DNA of 64,000 nucleotides from NCBI GenBank assembly GCA_963693305.1, contig OY855904.1, forward strand, positions 13,939,496 to 14,003,495. Direction: 5' to 3'. The position numbers and the translations under genes are program-made. This document shows, in pieces, positions 45,614 through 58,400 of this stretch. The DNA comes from Meandrina meandrites (lineage: Eukaryota > Cnidaria > Anthozoa > Scleractinia > Meandrinidae). The notes under the pieces were generated by a model that did no database searches, was not told the DNA's origin, and saw only the letters and a list, made by a program, of their open reading frames with translations. Each line of letters opens with the position of its first letter. Positions within the stretch are counted from its first letter, which is position 1.

Positions 45614-47225
45614 CAGGGCTCAAAATAACGGCCGGTCAACGGACAATGTCCGGCCAAAATGACGATTTGTCCAGACAAAATTTTGGTTCGGCGGTCATTT
45701 TGACCGGTCACGTACACAGCTTTCAAAACTTTCAAACCCCCAAAAAATTATTCGCAGTATTTCTTGAAATTTTACAGTAAAATCATAAAATTTCATAACA
45801 GCTTGGAGTCACAAATTTGTAGAATACAGATGAGGTGGTCACGCTCTGCGGATTTGTTAGCGGTTTACTTAAATAAAACAGGAAACATCCACATCTGTAA
45901 ATACGCTAAACAGACAACAATGAACATCGCATCAATCAACGTCTGCTATTAACACGCGTACCCAATTACAGTTTGAATTGTCAGGCGGGCCGAGAAAAAT
46001 AACACTCGTTAGTGGATTTAAAAAACTATATGCACCTATAGACAGTACGAGTTTGTAACGCGTTTTTCACCAGCAAGATCATGAGAAAATAATAAAATCA
46101 TTAAACGCATTGAATTTTTTAAGTTCAGGTCCAAGCACATTGTATTTTGAAGTTTTGACAACTTCCTGACCGTGTTTATCGCTAATTAGTTAAGTAAAAG
46201 ATGGTTTGTTAGTAGATTTTCAGCAGACCTGAAAAAGCAACAAAAGACGTTGGTGTTTTCTTTTCTTCCTACATGCCGAGCAAAGGCACAGTTATCTCAC
46301 TTGTAGCATGGGCATATGTCCTATTACTATTTAGTGTTCGGTAGTAAAGACCAGTAAAGTGCTTACAACCAAGATCGCCTCCACCCGTAAGTCGTTAACT
46401 AATGATGTAAAACTATGCAGAGTAACATAACATTACGGCTACTGAGCATTTTGTTTTATGTAGAGTAGAACGCAGAAGAAATGGAAATTCAAAAAGCGAA
46501 CATAATAAAATGACACTTTTAGCGATCAAAACATTTAAGCTTAAGCCTAATTATACTCTTTAACAACGAGTGTTTTAGGAGGGTCCCTATACTTTTTACG
46601 TGAAGCGTGATTGGAGTTATTTATTTTTCCGTGAAACGTGTTTGAAGCTTTTATTTTTTCGTGATTCGTGATTGCCAATTTCAAGATCTTTTCATGTGCA
46701 CGTGAAAGCAATTTTTAACTTAAACGTGACCCGTGAACGAAGAGTTGAATTAGATGTGATTGGTGAATCATATCTTGTTTTGCGTGGCTTAATTATCATT
46801 TCTTTCAGTGTTCTAGTAAATGTACGTCTTTGTTTTCAGCTCTGTGGTTGGGTTTTGAACAGATGAAACTTTGTAAGCTATCGAGACGTGATATGCAACA
46901 CTCCAATCAAATTTCTGCGGTTTTACGCATTCAGAGCGCTAAAGTCTAAACTGGGATCGCCTTGATTTTTGCGTAGAACGTGAAAACATTTTGGTAATTA
47001 TTCGTGACGCGTGAAAAGGCCAAATATTTTTACGTGATTCAGTTTTGCAAAGGGGTATAGGGGACCCTCTTTTAGCTTATGAGGCGAAATTTTTGGTAGA
47101 ATAGGCTATTGCTTCAAAGTAAATACTCAATATTTTGACCGGTCAAAAACGAGACATACCCGAGCAAAAATTGATTTGGCCGGTCAACATGACCGGTCAA
47201 TATTCAAAAATTATTTTGAGCCCTG
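45614..47225. mobile_element. DNA transposon with CAGGGCTCAAAATAA ends, carrying a nested MITE
   Basis: Perfect 15-bp inverted ends CAGGGCTCAAAATAA / TTATTTTGAGCCCTG are flanked by GGATT on both sides (45609-45613, 47226-47230). Subterminal regions carry many GACCGGTCA-type palindromes (45635-45715 and 47135-47200). No transposase frame is visible. The CAGGG start resembles hAT ends but the visible duplication is 5 bp, so the superfamily is unclear. The 491-bp element at 46579-47069 sits inside it. Confidence 0.7.
46579..47069. mobile_element. CGTGA-rich MITE, copy B, 6-bp TSD TTTTAG, nested
   Basis: Inverted ends GAGGGTCCC.. and ..GGGACCCTC are flanked by TTTTAG (46573-46578 and 47070-47075). 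The interior consists of CGTGA-containing units as in copy A (5378-5837). It has inserted into the larger element 45614-47225. Confidence 0.75.
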
Positions 47226-47813
47226 GGATTCAATCGGGTCCTGAATTTTAGGATTTATTGTCCATATCAGCTGAAACTAGTAATTTTAGAACCTTTTTAC
47301 GTAAAAATATATCGTATAAATAATTAAATTAAATGAGCAATTTTAGTAATGCAGAGATTAGTCCTTTTAACTATATTACAGGATTGGAACGTATTAATAT
47401 TGCGAATTGCTTGCGCATGATATACGTATGATATGGAATTGATCTGATTAGAGAGTTAATTAGAATACTTGAATTCTCTGCTAGAAACTTACATGATGTA
47501 AGATTATTTTATTTTACAATTATTTGCTTAGCAGTGATTTTTTAGTATAAAAAGGTTCTTCAAATCGTAGAATGAAAGACTAAATGCCATTACTATTTTC
47601 TAAAAAAGTGCTCAAACAAAAAAAACATGATTTGTATGTTCACGAACTATTAACAGTGTAGTATCCAGTATTAATATACAATCTTCGTTCACTGTCCAAA
47701 ATCCACGCGCGCAATTGGTTAAAACCGAACACGTGATTTTACTTTACCTGACGTCAGCAAACTCCGACCGTGCGTTATTGACAATAACGCATAAAAATCG
47801 TGCATTATTGACA

Positions 47814-47906
47814 ATGGCTTCAGCTGACAGATTTGCAGAAATAGTGGAAGAACAAATCCCTCAAATTATCAACGAAGCGATACCTATAAATACCAAAAGG
47901 CAAACT
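47814..47906 (+). pseudogene. Orphan first exon resembling DUF3504/Crypton-derived proteins
   Basis: ATG 47814 opens 31 codons (MASADRFAEI..., ending IPINTKRQT) that stop exactly at a GTAAGT donor (47907). The short helix followed by NTKR-T is the pattern found at the start of DUF3504 (Crypton-type recombinase-derived) proteins that are numerous in some invertebrates. I find no following exon before PSMD5, so this is either a leftover or the start of a gene whose other exons I cannot recognise. Upstream are CACGTG (47730-47735) and the CRE palindrome TGACGTCA (47749-47756). Confidence 0.35.
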
Positions 47907-48255
47907 GTAAGTTCCCCTAAATTTGTTGACTTTGGAAATGCAAGATTTGAAAATTGCAATTTTGCGTTCACTTATATCGTGTCAAAGAAAAGCGGATTGA
48001 CTTGCTTTAAACATGCTTCTCGCAATCTCGCTGACTTTTTTATTAACGTTTTCAGGTTATGAACGATTTTGTGAATGATTTTAAGCCTCATTTATATTTA
48101 ATTATGTATGGTTTCTTGTGATTTCTATTTTCTTAAACTACGCCAGTATAATTTTGTACTACTTAGATACAACTGAATTCTTATTTATTAAAACTCTTGT
48201 TCAAAGTTCGCGAAATTGTGTATTGCGTGCAGTGTACTCAGATTGTATATTAAAA

Positions 48256-48439
48256 GGGTTAGAGGCTGTTAGTTCGTGTTTTGTTTACAAATACACGCAC
48301 TTGCTGGCAGCACAATGAACTCGAAATTTTCAATACTGCACTCGGCTACGCCTCGTGCAGTATTGAAAATGTCTCGTTCATTGTGCGGCCAGCGCGTGCG
48401 TGTATTTGTAAACAAAACACTCACAACAGTCTCTAACCC
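48256..48439. mobile_element. Palindromic MITE
   Basis: GGGTTAGAGGCTGTT at the left is mirrored by AACAGTCTCTAACCC at the right. The inverted repeats run nearly to the centre and include TTTGTTTACAAATACACGCA and TTCAATACTGCAC. It is almost a complete hairpin of 184 bp. No convincing duplication at the flanks. Confidence 0.7.
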
Positions 48440-50676
48440 ATAATTATCTTTGACAAGAACCGGTGTCCGTCTGGGGACGAGTACGGCTATTTTTCGTTGT
48501 TTGAAAAAGGCAGACATGTTAGTATCATTGTTAGTAACCTTGCCGAGTTCGATAGCTTTACAAGTTAATTAGCAAGATGGTAGCTTTTAAAATATCGAGA
48601 AATTGAGGGGCATATCACCAAAACGTTAAACGTGTTTGAAGGAACGTTATGTTGCCACTTCTCAGGTGAAACGACGAAAAATTTGCCGTGTTTTAGTAAC
48701 ATTTTATTCTACTGTGATTCTGCATACTTGTCCTTAGTCCTCTTACATTTATTTTTTCGCCGAGTGATACTGGTTATCCAAATAATTTCCCACTGTGTAG
48801 TAATAAAGAACTGCAATCATTATTCTCTTCTTCCTTGGTGTCTTTACTGAACGTTTGTACTCTGTTTCGCATCATAATTCCACTCTTACATATACCTTGC
48901 CGCTTAAAAGTATTCAAATCGTTTACAACGGTTTATTGCGATAAAATCTGATAATTCAAACTGGACATTTTTTCACTAGTCCTTCCACCTATACATGAAA
49001 AGGAGAACGGAAACAAGAGTTCTCGTTATCAACGCAAAGCATTAGTGCCAAACTTTTATAATGTAGTATGGCTCTTTGAAAGGCTAAACAAAAAGTCTCA
49101 ATTCCTTTAAGGCTGGTTTTCGCTAGGCATAAGCGTAATCGCATAAGAAGAACGAACAAACCTATCATAGCTTTACTTATGCTGTCCTCGTGTGACTTAA
49201 GCTTTAAACGAAATTATTCGTTCTTCTTGTGCTCATGCTATATTCATGTCATTTGAGGACAGCTTTAAACAAATGAAAATGAGGGTGTTCGTTCTTTATC
49301 CACGTGTGCTTATGCTTGTACTTACGCCCAGTGATAACCAGCCTTTACCGAACCACACACAAAAAAAAACGCCTCATGGTGGCAGCATCCTCTGTGGGAA
49401 CACGCACGGTTCTATAGATCTTCCCTTCGATCCCTGCATCAATAGCTTACATGTTCAGATATCCACCTGACCTGCACTTTTTTAACGAAAGGTCGTTTTA
49501 AAATTATTTGGCATTGCTCCTACTTGGTTTACGTTTTCTATTTTCTGGATCAGGATTGTAGGACATCGAGTTAAATGTTTTCGAAAGCGCGTTACCGGAA
49601 CTTAGTTTTTCGCGTTGTTCAAATACTCAATCTCGTTAAGAGTTGAGTTAAATACAAGAAGTTTCCTATCAGTGTATGCAATCTTTGTTTTTCAAAAAGT
49701 GAATTTTATTCAGAAGTGTTCGGTTTTTGGAAGCTAAATCGGGCTTCGTTTTCCACTATCGAGGTATTTTATTGTTTTCATTATCAACCTGTTATATTCT
49801 TCTATTTAGTTAGCTATCGTTTTGTCCCTCGCGTTTCAGAACCGCTTGCTACTTGCCACGCTAGTGTGTATCTCGCTCAAGCCAACAAATCTGTTTGTAA
49901 TAAAAGTTAACTAGTTGGAGTTTACATGGATATCAATACCATGAAATCTCGAATTCTCGAACCTTCAAAGCAAACAAAAATTTAAATTAGAGTTATCGTG
50001 AGGCTCGAAAATCGAGAGTTCGAGAAATCGGAATTCCACTGTGTTAGCAAAAAAATCTCAGAAGTGCTTTACTTTCCATGTATTTCTTTTTAAAATGTTC
50101 GTAACAGAATAACGAGATTTCTCACTTGTCTATCTGTAATACAAGTAAAAATACCCTATTTCCACAGAGGAAACTCGAGTAAACTCTGGTAACTTGTAAA
50201 CCGTACATAAGACAGAACGCGTTTGCCACGGCATTTCTCAAATATTTCCACCAAGATATCCAGAGATATCGCGAGAAGGAAACATCGTGCAAAGCTAGCA
50301 AGCTTGATGACTATATTAATGATTAGCGACAGCAGCTTGCAGGTTGAGCAGTGAATTCTCTTGGAACGCTCACGGGTTAACTGTTTTGAAAGTCTCGCGA
50401 AAAAAGGCAAAATGCATTTTAACTTCTTTCTTTGCAATATAAAATTTCTTCCGAAAAAACTAGTCGCTTTGTCGTTTTCAATGAGGCTTTACGCTCACGT
50501 CGCGCTAATTTGAGCGATTCTTCTAGTTGTTATTAATGAATGTATGTCGTTTGTAATCCGGTTCACTCTTCTTCAGTTTTGACAATCCAGTCCTTTATGG
50601 CCTCCTTTTATTCCTTTTTCTGTTTACCTATCGTTCTAAACCATTACTTCCGAGCTTTCATTCAATTTTAAGATCA
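48440..50676. other. Spacer without recognisable gene
   Basis: AT-rich sequence between the palindromic MITE and the end of PSMD5. A short imperfect inverted repeat lies around 49955-50035 (CTCGAATTCTCGAA against TTCGAGAAATCGGAATT). I see no coding exon. Confidence 0.4.
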
Positions 50677-50682
50677 TTTATT
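50677..50682 (-). terminator. Likely PSMD5 poly(A) signal
   Basis: Minus-strand AATAAA about 112 bases past the PSMD5 stop codon; the first such signal downstream of the gene. Confidence 0.5.
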
Positions 50683-50793
50683 TTCGTTTGTCAAAGAACC
50701 GCCTAAAGTAGCATAACCTACACTTTTCAAAAGATCAATCCAAAAATAATTCGGAGTTAACTTCGCAACAATAACAGTTAGAGTAACTTAGTT

Positions 50794-53743
50794 TTAGTCT
50801 GCGCCTTCAAAAGCTACAGCTGCCTGTGCTTGCACATAGAATGGACCTTCTCGTTCATATTCACGGAGTCGCAAATGAAAGGGTTTGTCAAACACTTCTT
50901 TGGAGAATGGAGACCGCACAAGTTCTGCTATAAGTTCATACTTCAGTTCTTTGCCGGCCTTGTCTGTTTCTGTTTTCCTATCCAACAGATATTCAAGGTA
51001 TCCTGTCGAATGAAGTATGTAGAAAATGTTAGTGCTTGTAGTTCACGAGAAGGATAAGGATAGTGCAAAAATGGATAATTGTAAGACTGTGGACGTTTGC
51101 TTTGCATGATCTCAAACCAAAGAATCTACTGTATCTCACTGTTCTCGGTTGGTAACACTGTAAAAGTATTTTTGTGGCCATGCTTGCTGCATCGTTTGCT
51201 GGTCCAAGAGAATGTCTTGGTCCCACTGTGATGGCAAGGCCACTTTAGCTAGAACCAGTTCTTGAAACTAATGCATACCAGTTATTAAGTGGCCTGTCTG
51301 GCCAGGCAAACTCGACAAAATAATGTTGAGTATCCATACTCTCCCACCCACTGAAAGGATAGTACTTTAAATACTGAGAGGCATAGAAAAAGGTCTCACA
51401 CTTTGAAAAGGAGACTGAGACAAAGCTACTGTAAGTTTATACCATTCTCGTCCCCATGGCCCTTTTCGCTTCTATTAGCCAGCAGGCCCATGGCACGAGA
51501 AACAAAGAGCTCTTGAGACAAAGGATTTCCAGTCCTAGATTCTGGGACTTCCTGTCTTCAAGTACACAGTCGTGATGTTTCTATATACTGTATGGGAGAG
51601 TCATGGCGTCTTTTACTTCTGTTCAAGATTTCTTTGTTTCAAACAGCCAATCAAAAAAATTCGAATTAATTCAAAAATCCCATGTCCCCAGAGCCCTTTG
51701 TTTCTCGTGCCAAGGTCCCGCCAGCTAAGAGAAGCGAAAAGGGCTATGGGGACAAGAATGAGTTTATGCTTAAGTAACAGACAAGTGGCATTCAGTGCAT
51801 GAGAGTGTTATATACCAGTATTTTTTGTTTTACCTGGACAAGTTGTCATGCCTTCTTGTGCCCATTTGTACTTAGCAAGACTTCTAAACACTTTCAACAC
51901 TGCACAGTGAACATCTTGGAAAGGCTGCTTAGAAACTTCCATCAGAAGCTGGAGTGGATTAGATGCCATCGCACTGAAGAGCGATCTCATGAGCACTGAC
52001 AACTCCTCAGAGGGAACATCAACTGAATGAAAAATCAATGCCAGTGCTTCCAGTGATCGACCCTTTACATCTGCTTCAGAGGAATTGATATTGGCACACA
52101 AGACCTTCATGATCTCATCATTGCGGGTCTTGTTGTCAAATACTACACGTAGACCTTGCTCAGAATGCGCCACTGCACCAATTGTTTGTATTGCAATCAA
52201 TTTAAGGGCTGGATCTCCAGCTGTCAGGAAGGAGAAGACATTCTGCAAGAAGACAGGATACTGTTGGGTGACCTCCACTGGTCTGGATTGTGCAAGGTAG
52301 CCAAAGAACCTGATAATACCTGACAAGAAAGCAAGTGTTTCACAGGTTACTCTTATAATGTGGATGATAGTTCACTACAAGCTCTGAACTGCAAGTTCTC
52401 AATCTCTAACTTTCTCCGTTCAGTTCTTGTATGCATACATTACACTGATTGCAAGAATTTGTTCAAATTCACATGCAAGTATAAATTTTGTATGCACTGA
52501 ACAAGTGTGTGTACTTAGTTAATATTATGAGGGTATCTTTTACAGTTGCATGCGAACAAATTAAAAACGTTATCATACTATTTGGGTGGTCTAAGTTGAA
52601 TTTTTTATGGTTCAAATAAAGCTCAAGCCATACCCAGATTCAGGTTTTTTTTAAAATAGCATTTGTTATAAGTGGCTGCCAAGGGAGGAATAGATGGCTG
52701 TGACCACAAAAGGGGTCTCGAGGCCACTTTCCCCTTGAGGGGTCTAGGAGCTCAGAAAGGTGATTTCCGGCATTCTGGGCATCAAAAAGCATGCTATTGA
52801 TGAGTGTTTTCATTAGTCGTTTTGTTGATGTGTTGTTGTTGATTTATTATTATTTAGTGGTGAGTATTATTTAGTAGCGAGCCAAGGTATTCTTTTTTAT
52901 TCTTTATGTTAAATTCTTACTTGGTAACATTAGAGACATCAAAGGATCTGCTTCAGCACTCATTAACAAGTTGTTTAGCCTTGTTACAATGCCACTCTCT
53001 TCAACAAACGTCAGCCCATTCCTTCCTGAATCAGCCAGTTGCGTCAGAAGCTCGATGGAATTCAAGCGCAGCAAAATATCATCTCCATCTAGCTCTTTTG
53101 CCAACTTCTCCAAGACTCCAGATTTTCTGCAGCTGTCAAAAGCTCTCTCAGACAAAGCTTGGATAAACACCATAAGTTCATAGACCCTGAATCGAATGAT
53201 ATCCTTTTTCGTCAGAAGCTCGTCAAATTCACTCTGGATCTGATGTTGAAACAAAATCTCGAGACCTGACTCGTGTTTTGCAGCGTTGATGAGAGTGTTT
53301 GTGGCTAGCTTGGCACAGGAAAGGTATTCATCGCTGAGAGAACGAGCAGTATAAACCAGGATATCCACGTTGTCGAGAAGTGCTAACAGGCCGTTGATAC
53401 TCGCAGAGCATCTCTCCAGCTCACCCAAACAAAACTCACGGACTTCAAACTGTGGATGATTCAAACCTTCGATAACAAAATCGTGGTAATGTGTTATAAT
53501 CGCGTCTGCTTTCTCTACAGACAGCAGTTTCTTCAAAATCCCTTTGCACAACAAAATTTGCTCCACGTTTGTCGTGCTTAAACGGCCGAACAACAAATGC
53601 ACCGGGACGTGTGGTGCCAACTCTCGGAGAGTAAATGATGGGCTGTTGAGAAGGGCGCTTAGATCTTGTAAAGCCACCATTAAATCGTGACCCGATGATA
53701 CTGAAATTCTCTGAACTATCTCGCCACACTTTTCGGCAGCCAT
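50794..53743 (-). CDS. PSMD5: PSMD5 / S5b, 26S proteasome base assembly chaperone (3 exons)
   Basis: Exons in transcript order: 52921-53743, 51834-52319, 50794-51002; 1518 nt, 505 residues against about 504 in human. Family blocks: DIIRFRVYELMVFI, GDDILLRLNSIELLTQLA, IIRFFGYLAQSRPVEV, FQDVHCAVLKVFRSLA, YLEYLLDRKTETDKAGKELKYEL and the end EGPFYVQAQAAVAFEGAD. The protein is an ARM/HEAT-like helical repeat that in mammals binds the ATPase PSMC2 (Rpt1) during assembly of the 19S base, in the cytosol and nucleus. The start ATG sits in CAAGATGGCTGCC, an overlap of start codon and YY1 motif common in housekeeping genes. The gene is in tandem with POLG2, 1.7 kb apart. Confidence 0.95.
51444..51759. 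mobile_element. Inverted-repeat element, ATTCTCGTCCCC family, copy 1
   Basis: Ends ATTCTCGTCCCCATGGCCC and GGGCTATGGGGACAAGAAT carry inverted repeats that extend through CTTTTCGCTTCT. A second, inner pair (GGCACGAGAAACAAAGAGCTC and GAGCCCTTTGTTTCTCGTGCC) points to a complex hairpin. Flanks AGTTTATACC and AGTTTATGCT suggest a diverged duplication of 9-10 bp. It lies in the second PSMD5 intron. Confidence 0.6.
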
Positions 53744-54009
53744 CTTGGTTTAGCGTCTGAGCCCGCGACAATTTGTTCACCGATGAACAGGAAAGAGAAG
53801 CGATACTTCAAATAAGGTGCACAAATTTTAAACCTGAGCCGGGCGTTGTTTGGTGAAATATTACTGCTATTTTTTTTGTGGGGGTGACATATGTAAATCA
53901 TAAAACAGAAGGACGGAAATATAGACAGAAAACCTGTCTACTGTATACTAAACTGAATAAAATTCTTGCTAATCAGGGGCGTGGCTACCTGTATGCAGGT
54001 GTGTACCTG

Positions 54010-54011
54010 AA

Positions 54012-54070
<59 letters not shown>

Positions 54071-54105
54071 ATTAATAAATAAATAAATAAATAAATAAAA
54101 TAAAA
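54010..54105. repeat. (AAAT)n microsatellite
   Basis: About twenty-three AAAT units with one interruption. On the minus strand it reads as a repetitive frame of I, Y, L and F, which is not a gene. Confidence 0.95.
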
Positions 54106-54784
54106 TGTATGTACATGTATCACGATAGCGCTATCTGTGACACATGTTCATAAACACAAGGAACTTGACTTTCTGAGTTAGGATTTAGCTCTTTGGTTGT
54201 AACGGAAAACCGAACAGAATGCAATCCACATATTGATGATTTTTTGTGTAGATTAAGGAGAAGCGTGTTATCAAATTAAACTTAAGTCTATATATGGATA
54301 CTCAGTTTAGAAGGAATATCATGCCAGTCAAAAACAATGTGGCACACATCGGTAAAAAAAAAAATCACTCATTTGTAAATAAAACTCTGAGACACTGCTA
54401 CATGTAACTTGTTTGGCTTATTAAAGATAAGCGTTCGAACCACCTCAATGAACCCAAGAAAGCAACCAAGATTTTACGACTTGTCATTTGATATAAAATA
54501 CGAACGCTTACATTTATAACCTAACCTCAACATGCTGATGATAAAGAAAATTTAATCAAAGTACATGAGAAAGGATTTGGGACTTGAGCCCGGGGGGGGG
54601 GGGGGGGGGGGAGGGGTTGGAGGTGGGATTCTAAAAATTTTGCGTACCTCTGGAAAAATCCCGACTACGCCCATGCTAATCCTGGATTAGCTTAATCGTG
54701 CTTTCCATTACATTTTGAATAACCCGGTCCACAGCCAATAGGTGGCTCTTTGTTGCCCGTGAACAGCTCATTGCGATAAGTGGG

Positions 54785-54831
54785 GCGTTTCCAGCCGGGA
54801 GCGATGAGAGGCGGCTGTATTTGCAGGCTAT
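54785..54831. mobile_element. Solo right end of the 37002-37746 MULE-type family
   Basis: CGGGAGCGATGAGAGGCGG followed by CTGTATTTGCAGGCTA matches, with a few changes, the right terminus of the element ending at 37746. I could not find a partner TIR, so it looks like a truncated copy. Confidence 0.5.
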
Positions 54832-55444
54832 GGTGTATAGGGAGAAAAGAAAATCGACGACGGGAACACAGAATTGCGTTTGGCTTGCTCTGTTGGCTAA
54901 TTTTCTTTTCGCCTGAAACTCCACTGCCCTGTTCACAGGGCGAGCCAACAAACAAAAATTTTTACAACGTAACACACAACAAATGCTTTGTTAATAATCA
55001 TCCATATTCCTTTATTATCATAGTGTCTTTGGTGTTTTTCTTCTCTTCATGGAAACTAAACGATTCCCTTTACATACCCCGAGTAGTCCCTCTTGTCCCG
55101 GCTTCTGAATCGTTGAGCGAGAAGCCCAAAACTCAGTACGCAAACTGAACGATTTGAACTCAATACATCTCACTTCTTGAAATTTCCGCGACGCACTGAG
55201 GTCGATCATCGAACGTCGAACTTGACGGCTGTGTAGTTTATATTCCCAAGTCGTTTAGATTGCGGATAAAGCTATCCACTGCAGAATAAATCAGATTTTT
55301 CAGTAGATAAGTGCACGCAGCTAAAGCCAACTACGCTATCCACTGGATGAGAAAGCTCGTTAGATGACGTTATCTCAACCTTTGAACCGTAAACCATGAC
55401 CTGCTAGACAAACTCAAGTGCAGCGGTGTCATGGGTTCCGAGTG

Positions 55445-58400
55445 TTACACATGCACGCTCAACCCAAGGTGTGATTTAACAGTGCTTAAGATGTCCGACA
55501 TGTGCATGTATTCCTGAAGGGTCGTGTTCCTGCTTCTGAACATCACTATTCCATTGGTAAGTGTCGTGTCCAGGATTGTAATGCAGTATGGAGTTCCCAC
55601 TTCATCCTGATAACCATAGCACTCATCTGCACTGGCGTGCAGGGAACACTGTGTGCCGATTCCTTGAAATAAACAAGTATAATAAGTAAACTGCCTGGTA
55701 AGCTAAAGGTAAAGTCTGTATACAAGCCTAGTGGCCCATCAGGCCGGAGCTTATTTCTACTCCCCCCTGGATGGGATGCTAGTCCATCGCAGGGTTACCC
55801 CCAGCAGTAAAGTGTGTTGCCCAAACTGCCTAGTAGTATGAACTTAACCCTTATAATGCTAAACCCGCATTTTCCGGGGATTTGGAAGAATGGCTATTTA
55901 AACAAGATAAAACGTCCTATATCTGTATTATTAACCACACAAATTTGAATTCCCACCCACTCACATTTTGTCCCATCACACAACTTTTAGACAAGCACAC
56001 ACCCACCTGCTTCTCGAAGCTCAGATGATAGCTGCTGGGCCAGCTCACAAAGTTCATTTTGTTGACAGATTTGAGAAAGAACAGCAACTTTGATGGGAGC
56101 CAGCTGTGGATGCAAGTAAAGAACTGTGCTTAGGTCTACCTTTCCACTTGAATCTGATCGCTCCTTCTCTTGATATGCATCCATCAAAAACGCCAGAAAT
56201 CCTAAAGGAAATATACACATTACAACTACTTCTTAGAACTGGTTTCTCGTGACACGAGAACATGTCATAAATTACATCACACTTTCATAGGTTTGACTGG
56301 GCCAAATCGTTATGGCTGATTATTTCTTTCTTCTGAATTTCAAAACTCTTGCCAAGGGAGTTACAGTAAGCTTTCAGATAGCATGATAATCAGTTGTGCT
56401 CCCCCAAAAGGAATTGAAGACTGGAAACTTTAATATGGAACTACATGATGAATTGGTGTCGAAGTTGATTCACATAACACCACCTTAGTTGTCTATAATA
56501 AACTGCTCTACATAAAATAACTGCTCTACGTATATGTAGATACAAGTAAAAATAATTTTTTTATACCAAGATAATTTTGTCTGAGGTCAGTTGGACACCA
56601 CTACCACTTAACCAAACAAAAAGAAACCATACTAGGCAGACTGCTTTTAGGGTTTTACCTGTATTGAGATCAGTTTTGATCTGGATTACGCAAGGTAAAG
56701 ATTCTTTGCTGAATGGCAATCCACTGAGCTCTTCATTTGTCAAATGCTTATGAAGATCAGACCTGACAGTCATGGAGTCAATGGATTCCTTGCCCCATGG
56801 GAAAGAATACTGTACGGAAATGAGATAAATGAAACCAATAAAACGAAAAAGAAACTTTGAAATTATTCACTGACCTTCATGGCCAAATATCAAACATCTC
56901 TTTACAGCTAACCAGCTATTAAAAATCACCATGGTTTTTACTCTTAAGAGCAAACTTAAGACAACTAATGAACCAAAGATGGTCAGAGAATGTTGTCATG
57001 CCAATGGCCTTTTTCCTTTCAATGTTAGTTTGAACTGTATTGTGGTCATAAGATCAAAGTGTTGTTACACTCTCTATACATTCCACCAGATGGTTCTTTC
57101 TGTTGAATCCAAACTTTGGCGTTTCAGTGACAGCCCGAGCCGGTTAGATAATATTCAATAAGAATAAGAAACTACTGGCAACTTTGTTAGCAAAAGCCCA
57201 GCAACATAACTATAATTTTATGAAAATTATGAGTTACCTTGCATTGCATGACCATGAAAATATGTATCTTAATTAATACCTGTATAAAGGTCTGATTGTG
57301 TAGGCCAGGGTCAAGATCTGCTTGTTCTTCATAAAGACTGTAATTAGAGCGAGCATTTGCAAATTTTCTCCACCACACAAGTCTTTGCCTTTTCCAGTGA
57401 TTTGTCCAATCATTTACTCTGTTTTCAGCACAAAAGAATTCAAGGGCCATGACTTCCCTCTCACATGATCTGTACATTACAAACAAATATGTCAGAGAAC
57501 CAAAAATATCCAACAGCCTATATACAAAGCTGGGTGCATCTGGATCCACTAATGAATTCAAAAGCTGTACAGGCTTTCAGCACAATGGGAAAAGGTAGGG
57601 GGGTGAATAGATTTGCGAGTCAATACATTTGGTTTAAAAAATCACACAAAAGTACAGCAGATTACAGAAGTGTTCACATACAGTCCAAGGCATCAAAGGT
57701 AAAGGTAAGGTAAAGTCTGTATACGAGCCTAGGGGCCCATCAGGCCGGAGCTTATCCCGGTTTCCGTAGCATGAAGCGACTAGGAGTATTGCTACTCCCC
57801 CCTGGACGGGATGCTAGTCCATCGCAGGGTTACCCCCAGCAGTAAATTCGCCGGTACCCATTTATACACCTGGGTGGAGAGTAAAGTATCTTGCCCAAGA
57901 ACACAACGCAGTGCCCCGGCCAAGGCTCGAACCCGGACCGCAAACGATACCACAAAAAGTTTTTAAGTAATGTGGATCCAGATTTGAACAAAAACAATGG
58001 CTGATTGACAGACTGGGCCAAAAAATAGCACCCTACATGGGACGTTCCATTTTTTATCCGCACCCCCACTAAGGATGGCAGGAATCCGAACCCTCAATTT
58101 TTTGTCGGCGCCCTTTGAAAAATGAAATCCGTAGGGTTGATTGTTTGTCGGCACCTTTGAAAAAAATTTCTGAAGGGTCCAAATTTTGTCGGCTTCTTTG
58201 AAGACAAAATCTGAACCCCCCTTTGCAAACACCCGCCATCCTTAGGGGGGGTGCGGATAAAAAATGGAATGTCCCCATGTACATGTAGCTCTCTAGAAAC
58301 TAAACACACTATCCATAAAACCAAGGTGTTCTGAGAGGCAGTTTAAGGGCAAAAATAAACAGCAGCTCAGTTGAATTTTGCTTTAGACAGAAATAAAATA

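Larger units (their letters stand above)
53744..55444. other. PSMD5 upstream / POLG2 downstream spacer
   Basis: Holds the PSMD5 promoter side (right of 53743), a tetranucleotide microsatellite, a G homopolymer at about 54592-54611 and a solo end of a MULE-type repeat. No coding exon recognised. The POLG2 3' UTR must start at the right end. Confidence 0.45.

Noticed and set aside
53938..54123. Minus-strand frame of repeated LFIYLFIY
   Set aside because: Translation of the (AAAT)n microsatellite.
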